Notes: generated from the letters alone by a model not told the origin. DNA of 39,044 nt from FEN-1297 sp964498065 (GCA_964498065.1 CAZCFZ010000035.1:1-39044); one strand, 5' to 3'. Shown: positions 9,141-17,308, counted from the stretch's first letter. Made by a program: numbers and translations.

Positions 9141-9416
9141 GTTTATAATAAATTAACTGCATCTCAATCAAATATTGCTTTTGGGGTAAGAATAAAAGTT
9201 ACGAGATTGTAAATTAAATATAATTTTGGAAAAAAATGAACAAAACAACTTTGGATTTATAAATTCTAAGGAATTTTGCACATTGTTAATGACGGGATAA
9301 TGTGCAATTAAGAATAATTGATTTGATTTTCTTCCAATGGGAATTCTTTAGTAACAAGGCACTAAAGGAATATAAAAATTAAAAAAATATTTTAGATCAA
9401 TTTTTAGAGGGAAAAA
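9141..9416. other. Intergenic leader before the 1041-residue secreted protein
   Basis: With the terminator this is a 321-bp gap without a gene. Positions 9141-9183 are the 3' part of the repeat shared with 12584-12626. The inverted repeat at 9276-9307 is listed separately. AGAGGG at 9406-9411 is the ribosome-binding site for the next gene. Confidence 0.5.
9276..9307. promoter_or_regulatory. Inverted repeat, possible operator or hairpin
   Basis: A perfect 9-bp inverted repeat, TTGCACATT (9276-9284) and AATGTGCAA (9299-9307), is separated by 14 nt and lies 109 nt before the next start codon. There is no T-run after it, and the arms are in intergenic DNA between a terminator and a gene. It could be a regulator site or an mRNA leader hairpin. 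Confidence 0.4.
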
Positions 9417-12400
9417 ATGAATATAAATACTATTAAAGTGTTTTTCGTTTCATTACTTTTTTGTGGATTAACGTTTTCACAAAATAATTCACCTAAAACG
9501 ATCAAAGTTCCTAATGAAGCACAGATTCAAAATGCCTTGAAGAATTTGTTAAATACTATTCAATCTTCACAAAGGCCCCAAAATGTATCATTAAATATTC
9601 AATCTGTAAAAACACAACTCCTTAGTGATGCTTCACTTATTGGATCAAAAATGGAGGTACAAAACGTTGAAATTATTGCTTATACCTCAATAAATCAAAT
9701 TATATACAATCCTTTGTCTGCATTCTTTAAAAACCAGTATAAAGATGTCTTGTCAAGTTCATTGGATAATTGGGTGAATTCATTAATGAAAAATTTGGAA
9801 CAAAGTTCATTAACGATATGTTCTATAAAATGGCAAGTAATAATTTCTGGACAAAGTCGCCAGCTAGAATCGTTCGGTATAGTTAATAATAAAGGAAAAC
9901 TAATTTACGAAAAGATTCTTTCAGGTTTCTTAACAAATGTATCAAATAAAATATCTAAACAACCTTTATCTACAAACTCTGCAGGCATGTCAACCGCAAG
10001 TTTTAATTCAAGTAATTCAAACAGTATAAGTGGTTATACAACAGTGACCAATTTATTGCAAACGGGTACTGTTGAGGTTCATTGGACCGTAACAGCAAGT
10101 GCAGAGGTGGCACCATATATTTCTTCTCAGACGAATGATGGAACACTAACAGTTACCGCAAATGTCTCATGTTCAACGGCAAATCCAACAGGTATTCCAC
10201 CACCGGTTTACCCTAATGTAATTTTTGGTAGTGGTGGGACACTTGGAGATAAAACCAAACCATATGGAAGTGCAATTGGAATTTCTGGGACAGTAGATCA
10301 TTTTAACACTGGTTCTTATTCATTACAGATGAATGACCAACAGAACTCTCCATGGAATGTATCCTTTAGTGTAAGCTACGATAATGTTGGAATTTCAATA
10401 TCACCACCTACTGACAATTCTGTACCACTAATTTTAACACCAGGTGATCAAAATGGGAGACTGATTTCTCTATTAGATGAAGTTTATCTTCCTTCTATAT
10501 TTACTACTACTTATAGAGGAGTTTTTGCAAATGGGGGCACATTAAATCTCAGTAATTTTGTGGTACGAGTTGAAAATGGAGGGACAGAAGTTGGTGGCTG
10601 TTTTTTAAACCTACCTATTTATGGAGGTTATACCGATCAGTTGGGTGATATTTCAGCTTCTTATATAGGTACAATCCCACTAAATGTACAATATGTACGT
10701 GGAGACGAAATTCCAAATCCACAAATTAATATGACCGCTTCATTATATTCTTTAAATATTAATCAGCAAAGTAAAATAACAGTTAAAGTCACAAATCCAA
10801 GTACTGTGGTTAGTATGCAAAATGGAAGTGTAAATTTGATTGCTAGTTCTCTTGGAAGCACTTTGTCAATTGTCGGAAGTGCAACCCAAAACTTGGGGAC
10901 TATAGCTCCTGGTGGGTATCAATACTATTATTTCTACGTAAAAGGTGTTAATGGAGGAACAGTTAGACCACAAGTAAATGTTTCCGGAGGATGGGGCTGG
11001 CCAGCCAGTAATGCTGGAAAAACATTTAATATTCCTGCCAGTTTAGATAATAATATTCAGGTAATTCCAAATGTTCAAATTACAATTCAAACTGTCCCAT
11101 CTGGACGTAATATAACTGCAGATGGGCAAACCTTTACAGCACCACAGACATTTAGTTGGGGGGCTGGTTCATCACATAGTATCGGTACTACATCACTGCA
11201 GTCTGGAGGAACAGGAATTCAATATACATGGAGTAATTGGTCAGATGGAGGATCAATTAATCATAATATTACTGTCCCGAACTACGCAGCAACATATACA
11301 GCTAATTTCAACACCCAGTATTATCTTATAATGTCAGCAAATCTGTCAAATGGTGGAACTGTAAGCCCTCAGAGCGGTTGGCATAACTCTGGGGATCAAG
11401 TCCAGATTCAAGCAACTGAAAATAGTGGATATTATTTTAATGGCTGGACCGGAAATGGTTCAGGCTCATATACAGGGCCAAATAATCCAAATCTAATTTA
11501 TATAAATGGACCAATACAAGAAACCGCTGGGTTTAGTACTAATCCAACTACGACAGTAACAACAGATCCCGCAGGAAGAAGTATAACTGTAGATGGTCAA
11601 AACTATACAGCACCCCAGTCATTTAGCTGGACACCAGGGTTAAATCATACAATAGCCACAACTAGTACGCAGGATGGAGGAAGTGATACTCAATTCGTTT
11701 GGAACAATTGGAGTGACGGTGGTGCATTATCTCATACAATTACAGCACCATCCAGTAATGCTACTTATACAGCAAATTTCACTACACAATATTATTTAAC
11801 AGTGAATTCAGATCATGGATCAGCTAAGGGTTCTGGATGGTATGAAAAAGGGAAAATTGCTTATGCGAGTTTAAATGACAAGACTTTCTCCGGGGAGACA
11901 GGAATACAATATGTGTTTTCATCTTGGGGAACGGATGCAAGTGGAAGTAACTATGCACAATCTAATGCAATAACGATGAATGGGCCCAAAACTGCAACTG
12001 CAAACTTTAAAACCCAGTACTATCTTACAATGATTACACCTTCAAATGGAACAGTCTCACCACCTACAGGTAGCTATTATGACAGTGCTAAATCTGTATC
12101 AATAAGTGCAATAGCCAATGAGGGTTATACATTTGATGGTTGGTCAGGTTCGGGAACAGTATCCTATAGTGGCGCAAAAGATTCCGTAAGTATAACCATG
12201 AATAGTCCAATTACTGAAACGGCAAACTTTTCAAAAGTTTCATCAGTGAAAGGATTTGATAATTCTGTTGTTAAAACATATGCTATATTGCAAAACTTTC
12301 CTAATCCATTCAATCCAACAACAACAATTAATTATGAAGTACCTAAAACGAGTTTGGTCATAATAAAGTTATATAACATTTTAGGGAAAGAAGTAACAAC

Positions 12401-12542
12401 CCTAGTGAATGAAGAAAAACCGCAAGGAAGATATAGTGTTCAATTTTCTGCTGACACTTATCATCTTACAAGTGGAATATATTTTTATAGGATGCAGGCA
12501 GGTGATTTTGTAGCAACAAAGAAGTTAGTTTTGATGAAATAA
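9417..12542 (+). CDS. Large secreted repeat protein with type IX secretion sorting domain
   Basis: This 1041-residue exported protein is probably surface-attached or released. The signal peptide is about residues 1-21 ('...LFCGLTFSQNN'). A unique N-terminal region of about 250 residues is followed by beta-rich domains. From about residue 555 to 940 there are repeats of the divergent InlB/'Flg_new'-like type. These are two long units with 'VPSGRNITADGQ' / 'DPAGRSITVDGQ' and 'NWSDGG', plus shorter 'GGTVSPQSG' / 'GTVSPPTGS' and 'FNGWTG' / 'FDGWSG' units, most closing in 'NFxTQYYLT'. The final roughly 85 residues are the T9SS sorting domain with 'NFPNPFNPTTTINY' and 'SGIYFYRMQAG'. Adhesion or matrix binding is a reasonable inference from the repeats, but no catalytic motif is seen. 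Confidence 0.87.
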   Translation: MNINTIKVFFVSLLFCGLTFSQNNSPKTIKVPNEAQIQNALKNLLNTIQSSQRPQNVSLNIQSVKTQLLSDASLIGSKMEVQNVEIIAYTSINQIIYNPLSAFFKNQYKDVLSSSLDNWVNSLMKNLEQSSLTICSIKWQVIISGQSRQLESFGIVNNKGKLIYEKILSGFLTNVSNKISKQPLSTNSAGMSTASFNSSNSNSISGYTTVTNLLQTGTVEVHWTVTASAEVAPYISSQTNDGTLTVTANVSCSTANPTGIPPPVYPNVIFGSGGTLGDKTKPYGSAIGISGTVDHFNTGSYSLQMNDQQNSPWNVSFSVSYDNVGISISPPTDNSVPLILTPGDQNGRLISLLDEVYLPSIFTTTYRGVFANGGTLNLSNFVVRVENGGTEVGGCFLNLPIYGGYTDQLGDISASYIGTIPLNVQYVRGDEIPNPQINMTASLYSLNINQQSKITVKVTNPSTVVSMQNGSVNLIASSLGSTLSIVGSATQNLGTIAPGGYQYYYFYVKGVNGGTVRPQVNVSGGWGWPASNAGKTFNIPASLDNNIQVIPNVQITIQTVPSGRNITADGQTFTAPQTFSWGAGSSHSIGTTSLQSGGTGIQYTWSNWSDGGSINHNITVPNYAATYTANFNTQYYLIMSANLSNGGTVSPQSGWHNSGDQVQIQATENSGYYFNGWTGNGSGSYTGPNNPNLIYINGPIQETAGFSTNPTTTVTTDPAGRSITVDGQNYTAPQSFSWTPGLNHTIATTSTQDGGSDTQFVWNNWSDGGALSHTITAPSSNATYTANFTTQYYLTVNSDHGSAKGSGWYEKGKIAYASLNDKTFSGETGIQYVFSSWGTDASGSNYAQSNAITMNGPKTATANFKTQYYLTMITPSNGTVSPPTGSYYDSAKSVSISAIANEGYTFDGWSGSGTVSYSGAKDSVSITMNSPITETANFSKVSSVKGFDNSVVKTYAILQNFPNPFNPTTTINYEVPKTSLVIIKLYNILGKEVTTLVNEEKPQGRYSVQFSADTYHLTSGIYFYRMQAGDFVATKKLVLMK

Positions 12543-12557
12543 AACGGGAAATTAATA

Positions 12558-12583
12558 AAATGCCCGGAGAAATTCGGGCATTT
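12558..12583 (+). terminator. Terminator-like hairpin after the 1041-residue protein
   Basis: The stem AAATGCCCG (12558-12566) and CGGGCATTT (12575-12583) is identical to that at 9113-9138, with one base changed in the 8-nt loop. The T tail is broken (TTTATGC), so termination may be weaker. Confidence 0.75.
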
Positions 12584-12602
12584 ATGCTTATAATAAATTA
12601 AC

Positions 12603-12787
12603 CGCATCCATCAAATTTTGTCTTTGTAAGTGGAAATACACCCTCCAACGGACGGGCAGGTTTGAGTTTTACGCAAATCTTCCGGCAGAACCGTCAACTC
12701 GGAATGATTCAACAATTCTTTTCAGCCAAAGCTGATCAGCTACAGCCGAAACTTAATAAAGACACTCCTCTTTTAACTAATATTTAA
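12603..12787 (+). other. Open but start-less fragment in intergenic DNA
   Basis: The frame beginning at 12603 is open for about 60 codons to a TAA at 12785-12787 and includes 'GRAGLSFTQIFRQN' and 'QPKLNKDTPLLTN', but it has no start codon or ribosome-binding site. The stretch is richer in G and C than its surroundings. It could be the tail of a lost gene, a piece of an interspersed repeat, or chance. I recognise no family on either strand. Confidence 0.3.
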
Positions 12788-12839
12788 ACGATGGAATTCC
12801 GCATAGTATGATATTGTATAATTAAACTTAGATTTAATA

Positions 12840-12870
12840 TTGAATATGGAGAGAAAACCCACTATTTTTG
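12840..12870 (+). promoter_or_regulatory. Bacteroidota-type promoter candidate for the toxin-antitoxin operon
   Basis: TTG (12840-12842) and TATTTTTG (12863-12870) are 20 nt apart. They match the -33 TTG / -7 TAnnTTTG pattern used by the primary sigma factor of Bacteroidota. The -7 element covers the TTG codon where the antitoxin frame can first start, which would favour the downstream ATG at 12910 as the true start. This depends on the organism using that promoter type. Confidence 0.35.
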
Positions 12871-13560
12871 TATGGTAAGTCCAAAAAATATGGACATAAG
12901 CAGCAAGTTATGAGAGCCATTCAAAAAATAAGACAAAACATAACTCAGGAAGAATTTAATTACACGCAGGTAATGGAAGTACTTAAGGATTATAAAAAGC
13001 CCCGCGATGTAATTAACACCCTTTTAAAAAGCGAAGACATTATCCGCGTAAAAAAAGGTTTATATGTTTTCGGAGATATTTGGCGCAGGGTGCCGTACAG
13101 CAGAGAGTTACTGGCAAATCTGATTTATGGGCCATCGGTAATAAGCGCAGATTTTGTACTTTCAAACTCCGGTTTAATCCCGGAAAAGGTTACAACGATA
13201 ACTTCGGTAACAACCGGAAGATCACGTAAGTTTGAGACTCCTTTTGGTAATTATACTTACAAGCAGTTGAGCAGTAATAGATTCGGATTCGGTGTAGAAA
13301 TTCATGAGTCGGGAAACAGCAGATATTTTTCGGCTAACCCGTTAAAGGCTTTAGCCGATAAAATTTGGCTTGATAAAAGATTTCTGCCGACTTCGCCAAA
13401 ATCCTATAAAATATATCTATTTGATGATTTAAGAATTGATGCGGATATTTTGAAAGATTACATTGAAAGAGATTTTATTGAACAGCTTGCCGGTGTTTAT
13501 TCTGCTCGAAAAATTAATTGGTTAACAGAATTTTTAATAAAGGAATTTTCGGCAAAATGA
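12868..13560 (+). CDS. AbiEi-family antitoxin (type IV toxin-antitoxin)
   Basis: This is a predicted DNA-binding antitoxin that represses its operon and counteracts the nucleotidyltransferase toxin encoded next. The N-terminal winged-helix region (about residues 15-65) has 'YTQVMEVLKDYKKPRDVINT' followed by 'IIRVKKGLYVFGD', the HTH-wing pattern of AbiEi. The rest contains 'LANLIYGPSVISADFVLSN', typical of the family's C-terminal domain. Two starts are possible: TTG at 12868 (230 residues) or ATG at 12910 (216 residues). Neither has a good ribosome-binding site, and a promoter-like box overlaps the first. The stop codon overlaps the toxin start (ATGA). Confidence 0.85.
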   Translation: MYGKSKKYGHKQQVMRAIQKIRQNITQEEFNYTQVMEVLKDYKKPRDVINTLLKSEDIIRVKKGLYVFGDIWRRVPYSRELLANLIYGPSVISADFVLSNSGLIPEKVTTITSVTTGRSRKFETPFGNYTYKQLSSNRFGFGVEIHESGNSRYFSANPLKALADKIWLDKRFLPTSPKSYKIYLFDDLRIDADILKDYIERDFIEQLAGVYSARKINWLTEFLIKEFSAK

Positions 13561-14423
13561 ATGATCTGTTAAAACAACTTATATCTAAGCCGCTGCCTGA
13601 TTCGGAACAAGAAATATTACAGCTTTTAAGAGAATCGCTGCAGTCTTTGGCATTATTGGCTTTGTGGCGTTCAAGCTTTTTTGAACATGCTGCTTTTTAC
13701 GGAGGTACTGCATTGAGAATTCTATACGGCCTGGATAGATTTTCCGAAGACCTTGACTTCTCATTACTAAGACCAAACAATAATTTTTCATTTAAAAAAT
13801 ACGGCAACTCGATTATAAGGGAATTGGAAGCTTTTGGATTTAAGGTCGGTTTTGAAGTAAAAAGGAAAAGTACAAATTCTGAAATTGAATCGGCTTTTAT
13901 AAAAGCAAATACTCTTCGACAATTAATTGTGATAGAAACACCTTCAAGTATAACTTCACATTTTGATAAACAGAAAGTATTGAAGGTAAAATTAGAAATA
14001 GATACAAATCCACCTTCCGGTTTTGGTTTGGAAATGAAATATGTTTTTTCTCCGATTCAGTTTGCTGTTAAATCGTTTACACTACCTTCATTATTCGCCG
14101 GAAAAATGCATGCAATCCTGTGCAGGAAATGGAAGACCAGGGTAAAGGGAAGAGATTGGTATGATTTTGCATGGTATGTCGGAAAGTATCCGGAATTAAG
14201 CCTTAAACATCTGGAAAACAGGATGAGGCAGTCCAAAGATTATATAAAGAAAGAACCATTGACAGAACATAATTTTAAGCAGCTGCTTGATAATTCCATA
14301 GATGAACTTGATGTAGTAAAAGCAAAGGAAGAAGTAGAACCTTTCGTAGATAATAAAAGGTCGTTGGAACTTTGGTCAAAAGATTTCTTCAAATCTGCTG
14401 CAGAAAAAATTAAAATTGTTTGA
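13557..14423 (+). CDS. AbiEii/AbiGii-family nucleotidyltransferase toxin
   Basis: This is a DNA polymerase beta-fold nucleotidyltransferase of the AbiEii/MenA group; relatives inactivate tRNA or otherwise block translation by adding nucleotides. The signature 'GGTALRILYGLDRFSEDLDF' covers residues 49-68: the GGT motif is 49-51, and D65 and D67 are the metal-binding acids. A later 'FAGKMHAILCRKWKTRVKGR' with 'DWYDFAWY' matches the conserved C-terminal part of the family. The frame is open from a TTG at 13518, but the ATG at 13557 forms the usual ATGA overlap with the antitoxin stop and has a purine-rich AAGGAA upstream, so 13557 is chosen (288 residues). The catalytic residues look intact. AbiE systems act in abortive infection and plasmid stabilisation. 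Confidence 0.9.
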   Translation: MNDLLKQLISKPLPDSEQEILQLLRESLQSLALLALWRSSFFEHAAFYGGTALRILYGLDRFSEDLDFSLLRPNNNFSFKKYGNSIIRELEAFGFKVGFEVKRKSTNSEIESAFIKANTLRQLIVIETPSSITSHFDKQKVLKVKLEIDTNPPSGFGLEMKYVFSPIQFAVKSFTLPSLFAGKMHAILCRKWKTRVKGRDWYDFAWYVGKYPELSLKHLENRMRQSKDYIKKEPLTEHNFKQLLDNSIDELDVVKAKEEVEPFVDNKRSLELWSKDFFKSAAEKIKIV

Positions 14424-14634
14424 TGCTAAAGGAAATATTTTTGAGAAAACGATTTGCAGAATAGAAACAGGAAGCTCTGCCAAATTCTACTTATGCAAAT
14501 AAAAATAAATTTGAATAACGCAAAAAATTAGAGATTAGAATAATTCCCTGAGAAATTCGTGCATTAAAAATCCTTACCTCAGTTTTTCCCAATTCTTTTG
14601 TAAACTTTTTAACTTTAATAACTAAAACATTATA
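14424..14634. other. Gene-free stretch after the toxin gene
   Basis: Part of a 445-bp gap between convergent genes. It contains one decayed copy of the GCCCGG...CGGGC hairpin (14542-14565) and otherwise AT-rich DNA with no open frame worth calling. Confidence 0.5.
14542..14565 (+). repeat. Decayed copy of the terminator hairpin repeat
   Basis: These 24 bases match 12559-12582 at 21 positions, with an identical loop (GAGAAATT). The three differences are all G-to-T, and they break several stem pairs. Confidence 0.55.
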
Positions 14635-14673
14635 ATAAAAAAAGCCCATCTGATGGGGGTGCCAGACGGGCTT
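14635..14673 (-). terminator. Rho-independent terminator of the PAP2 gene
   Basis: On the minus strand an 11-bp stem with one G-U pair (14663-14673 with 14642-14652) is followed by seven or more T residues (the A-run at 14637-14643). It lies about 200 nt past the PAP2 stop, so the transcript has a long 3' UTR. Confidence 0.85.
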
Positions 14674-14683
14674 AGTCTCTAAC

Positions 14684-14712
14684 CGATAAAGGGCAGGGAA
14701 AGTCCTTTATCG
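14684..14712 (-). other. Second hairpin in the 3' UTR of the PAP2 transcript
   Basis: CGATAAAGG (14684-14692) and CCTTTATCG (14704-14712) form a perfect 9-bp stem. GTCT/AGAC (14675-14678 and 14713-14716) can extend it beyond a 5-nt bulge. It sits 11 nt before the terminator hairpin in the direction of minus-strand transcription. It may stabilise the 3' end or be part of a small RNA. Confidence 0.45.
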
Positions 14713-14868
14713 AGACCGATATCAATATAAAAAAAAGTTTTTGAAAAAGAAATTATAGTAATTTTGTTGTCAAAAATATTTTTGTCCATTAAAGACCGGA
14801 TGTCGACTGAAGGTGGATTTATTATCCCCTTTTTGGTTAAGAAATTTAAAATAGTCTTTTCATTTATG

Positions 14869-15795
14869 TCAAAATCTATAATTAATTCCCAACTGTACAC
14901 CGTTAAAAGTTAATGCAGGAAATATTCGTAACGACGGACCGCTAATGGTTTGAGGTGCTAAATCTTTTTCCGGAGCAATAATGTTTCCGAATGAATATCC
15001 AAGAAAGAAAGCCAAAGGTAAATCGCTGTACCAATGCATTCCTTTACTGACTAATGATGCGCCTAACAATCCAAGCAGCGGATAACCGACAGGCTTTATC
15101 CATTTTTCTTCGGGATAATTGTTTGCAATAACAGTAAGAATTGCTGTGGCAGTAGAAAGATGACCTGAAGGGAAAGAATAAAAGGCCGGCTGATCTTTTT
15201 GATATTGTCTAATACTTGGGAAAGGATCCCAATCTCCGCCGTTTTCAGTTGATGCCGAAGGACTTTGTCTTCCGGTTATTCTTTTTAAGACTTGTACTAA
15301 AATGCCGGTAGATAATATTGCTTCTACTATATTGCTCCCGGTTTTTACGGCTCTCTGATCATGAAAAATTAATCCGGGTATTGCAAATGCTGCTGCCGAT
15401 AAAAACTGATATCGTCCGTTTCCCATATTTACAGCTATATCTGCTATCCTATGGTCGATTAAAGATTTTCTAAACATTTTATTTTCAGCTTTCCACCCTT
15501 GCTGATCAACCAGCATCAACGATCCGGTTAACGCACCGATTGTTAGTAAAGTTGGAATTTTTTTAACCGTAAAGGACTGTTTAAAAAAGCTCAAATAATC
15601 GGAAGGAATATTGGAAAACATCTGATACCACTTTGTATTTACATTATTATAATCTGTTCTAAAATTATTAATATTTAAATAGGAAAGGGTTGAGTCTGGA
15701 ATAATATTTTTATTTGTCTGTCCGAATATTGAATTCTGCATTAAATTTATGAAAATAAAAATAAGAGCTGGAAAGAACAATAATTTTTTTCCCAT
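14869..15795 (-). CDS. PAP2-family phosphatase, exported
   Basis: This membrane-associated or periplasmic acid phosphatase of the PAP2 superfamily probably acts on lipid phosphates such as undecaprenyl pyrophosphate, phosphatidic acid or lipid A phosphates. An N-terminal hydrophobic segment (about residues 4-24, ending 'NSIFGQTN') is a signal peptide or anchor. The three catalytic motifs are present: 'KRITGRQSPS' (motif 1, normally KxxxxxxRP, here RQSP), 'YSFPSGHLSTATA' (motif 2) and 'SKGMHWYSDLPLAF' (motif 3, with its His and Asp). Several hydrophobic helices surround them. The substrate cannot be told from sequence. The start ATG has no clear ribosome-binding site. The gene points toward the terminator at 14635. 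Confidence 0.9.
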   Translation of the reverse strand: MGKKLLFFPALIFIFINLMQNSIFGQTNKNIIPDSTLSYLNINNFRTDYNNVNTKWYQMFSNIPSDYLSFFKQSFTVKKIPTLLTIGALTGSLMLVDQQGWKAENKMFRKSLIDHRIADIAVNMGNGRYQFLSAAAFAIPGLIFHDQRAVKTGSNIVEAILSTGILVQVLKRITGRQSPSASTENGGDWDPFPSIRQYQKDQPAFYSFPSGHLSTATAILTVIANNYPEEKWIKPVGYPLLGLLGASLVSKGMHWYSDLPLAFFLGYSFGNIIAPEKDLAPQTISGPSLRIFPALTFNGVQLGINYRF

Positions 15796-16222
15796 TGAGA
15801 GATGGATAAGTTGTTATTAATATTAAATTATAATGTAAATATTTAACTTATAAAGATTATCCGCGATAAAAATTGATGGTTAATATAGGATTAAATAATC
15901 AAATATTTTTATATCAATTATTATATTTTTAATAATCCGGTAAGCTGAAGTGATCTTTATCAATCGAAAAAGTTAAATAATCAAATGGTTATTATTGTAT
16001 TTAAGCCGATTTGTTAAAATTCATGTGCGATTATAACTTCTTATTTAATGAATTAATGAAGTTACACAATTGTCATGCTGAACTAGATTCAGCATCTAAT
16101 AATGTTGAAAAAATGAAGATTCCGAATCAAGTTCGGAATGACAAAAGATATTTTTTATTAATTATGTGTAACTTCAGTTAATTATTAGGTAAAAAATAAG
16201 AGTTAATTTATGATAGGATTAT
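15796..16222. other. Gene-free stretch between two minus-strand genes
   Basis: These 427 bp contain no gene. The only recognisable element is the palindromic repeat at 16058-16175. The rest is AT-rich DNA, including the promoter region of the PAP2 gene. Confidence 0.5.
16058..16175 (+). repeat. Palindromic intergenic element, copy 1
   Basis: An element of 118 bp bounded by perfect 10-bp inverted ends, GAAGTTACAC (16058-16067) and GTGTAACTTC (16166-16175). Inside are two smaller palindromes: 'CATGCTGAA...TTCAGCATC' and 'GATTCCGAATC...GTTCGGAATGA'. Related copies lie at 17043-17160 and, inverted, at 23356-23471. Confidence 0.75.
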
Positions 16223-16669
16223 TTATTTCTTCGGCTTTTTTATATAGTACTTCCAGACATGATAACCTGCCAATATAATTGCTCCTGAAAAATCTACATC
16301 ATACATTATTTTCTGGAATGTTGATGGCCTTGATTTTAAATAAAAATTGCGGAAATAATTTTTCATTTCCATAGTATTATTATAAAGATTTTCATTTGCC
16401 GAATAAATATTACCCGATGGTAACGGTTCGTTTTTATAATTAAAATATGAGACATTATTAAACAAACTGTCCTGAGTTAAGAGGTATAAATTGTTTAGAG
16501 TATTAATTTTGTTAATTTGAAAGTTGTTTCCGGGAATAAAATTTAAATCCGAATTATAGAAAAAATAATAAGTGCTGTCTTTTTTAATTTTTGTCGAATC
16601 GGAATTTATGATCTGACAATTGAGTTCTGCAGTAAAAAAACATAATATTAAGAATACTAGTTTATTCAT
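16223..16669 (-). CDS. Hypothetical exported protein
   Basis: This is a 148-residue protein with a clear signal peptide (residues 1-19, '...FFTAELNCQIIN'); the Cys near the cleavage site is compatible with a lipobox but the context is poor. The mature part is rich in Asn, Tyr and Phe, and near the C-terminus a weakly hydrophobic 'GAIILAGYHVWKYYI' is followed by a Lys tail that might anchor it. An AGGAG ribosome-binding site lies 5 nt before the ATG, which supports a real gene. No family is recognised. It is in the same orientation as the PAP2 gene, but 427 bp and a repeat lie between them. Confidence 0.65.
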   Translation of the reverse strand: MNKLVFLILCFFTAELNCQIINSDSTKIKKDSTYYFFYNSDLNFIPGNNFQINKINTLNNLYLLTQDSLFNNVSYFNYKNEPLPSGNIYSANENLYNNTMEMKNYFRNFYLKSRPSTFQKIMYDVDFSGAIILAGYHVWKYYIKKPKK

Positions 16670-16925
16670 TGCACTCCTATTCTCAGCAGAATTTTACTAT
16701 ATAATCTTTTTAAAACAACCGGTATATCGGCAGCAGAATAAATCATTATCAACATGGTTCATTTAGCCTTTAATATCAACATTATTTTACTTAAGAAGAC
16801 TTTACAAATTTAACGAATAATAAGTTTACTGTAAATCTGAAATTAAAATGAAAATTTTAATATAATTTCGAATTATATATTAGCAGTTGTGTGAATTAAA
16901 AATAAGTGAATTAATAAACACTTAT

Positions 16926-16983
16926 GTCGGTCTGAGCGTAGTCGAAGACTTGTATTCACCGTTCGACCACGCTCACGGTGACA
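16926..16983. repeat. Second type of intergenic palindrome
   Basis: GAGCGTAGTCGAA (16934-16946) pairs with TTCGACCACGCTC (16962-16974) with one A-C mismatch over 13 bp, and TGTC/GACA extends the ends. Palindromes with GTCTGAGC...GTCGAA cores are common dispersed repeats in Bacteroidota-related genomes. The sequence differs from the 118-bp family. Confidence 0.6.
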
Positions 16984-17042
16984 ATTTAACGCGCTTTTGA
17001 AAATATTTTTATATCGAAAAATTCATTTAATATATTATTAGT

Positions 17043-17160
17043 CATGTTAAGCAAAGGTCATGCTGAACTTGATTCAGCATCTCAAAAATAGCAAAAAAAA
17101 GAGATTCCGAATCAAGTTCGGAATGACATCATGTTTTATTTCCCAATTTGTGCGTAACGT
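17043..17160 (+). repeat. Palindromic intergenic element, copy 2
   Basis: The same order as copy 1: degenerate inverted ends (CATGTTAAGCAAA and TTTGTGCGTAACGTG), then 'CATGCTGAACTTGATTCAGC' and 'GATTCCGAATCAAGTTCGG'. The core palindromes are almost identical to copy 1, and the spacer and ends have diverged. Confidence 0.7.
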
Positions 17161-17308
17161 GAGTTATTATTTAATACACACAACGGGTTATATATTATAA
17201 AATTGAAATATAATTACTGCTTCAACTTTCCCATTTAGTTTTTATTAAGGCTTTTGTGATATTTTTGTTACAATTAATATTTATATTGATCAATAAAAAT
17301 TAGGTTAT

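Larger units (their letters stand above)
16670..17308. other. 639-bp gene-free region with two repeat elements
   Basis: This is the longest gap in the window and separates divergent transcription units. It holds the palindrome at 16926-16983, repeat copy 2 at 17043-17160, and a TATTTTTG box (17260-17267) that could be the -7 element for the two-component operon, although no TTG lies at the right distance. Confidence 0.55.

Noticed and set aside
14679..14900. A 73-codon minus-strand frame with GTG start between the PAP2 gene and its terminator
   Set aside because: It overlaps the end of the PAP2 gene by 32 nt, has no ribosome-binding site or recognisable domain, and its 3' end is the stem-loop at 14684-14712. 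It is better explained as 3' UTR.
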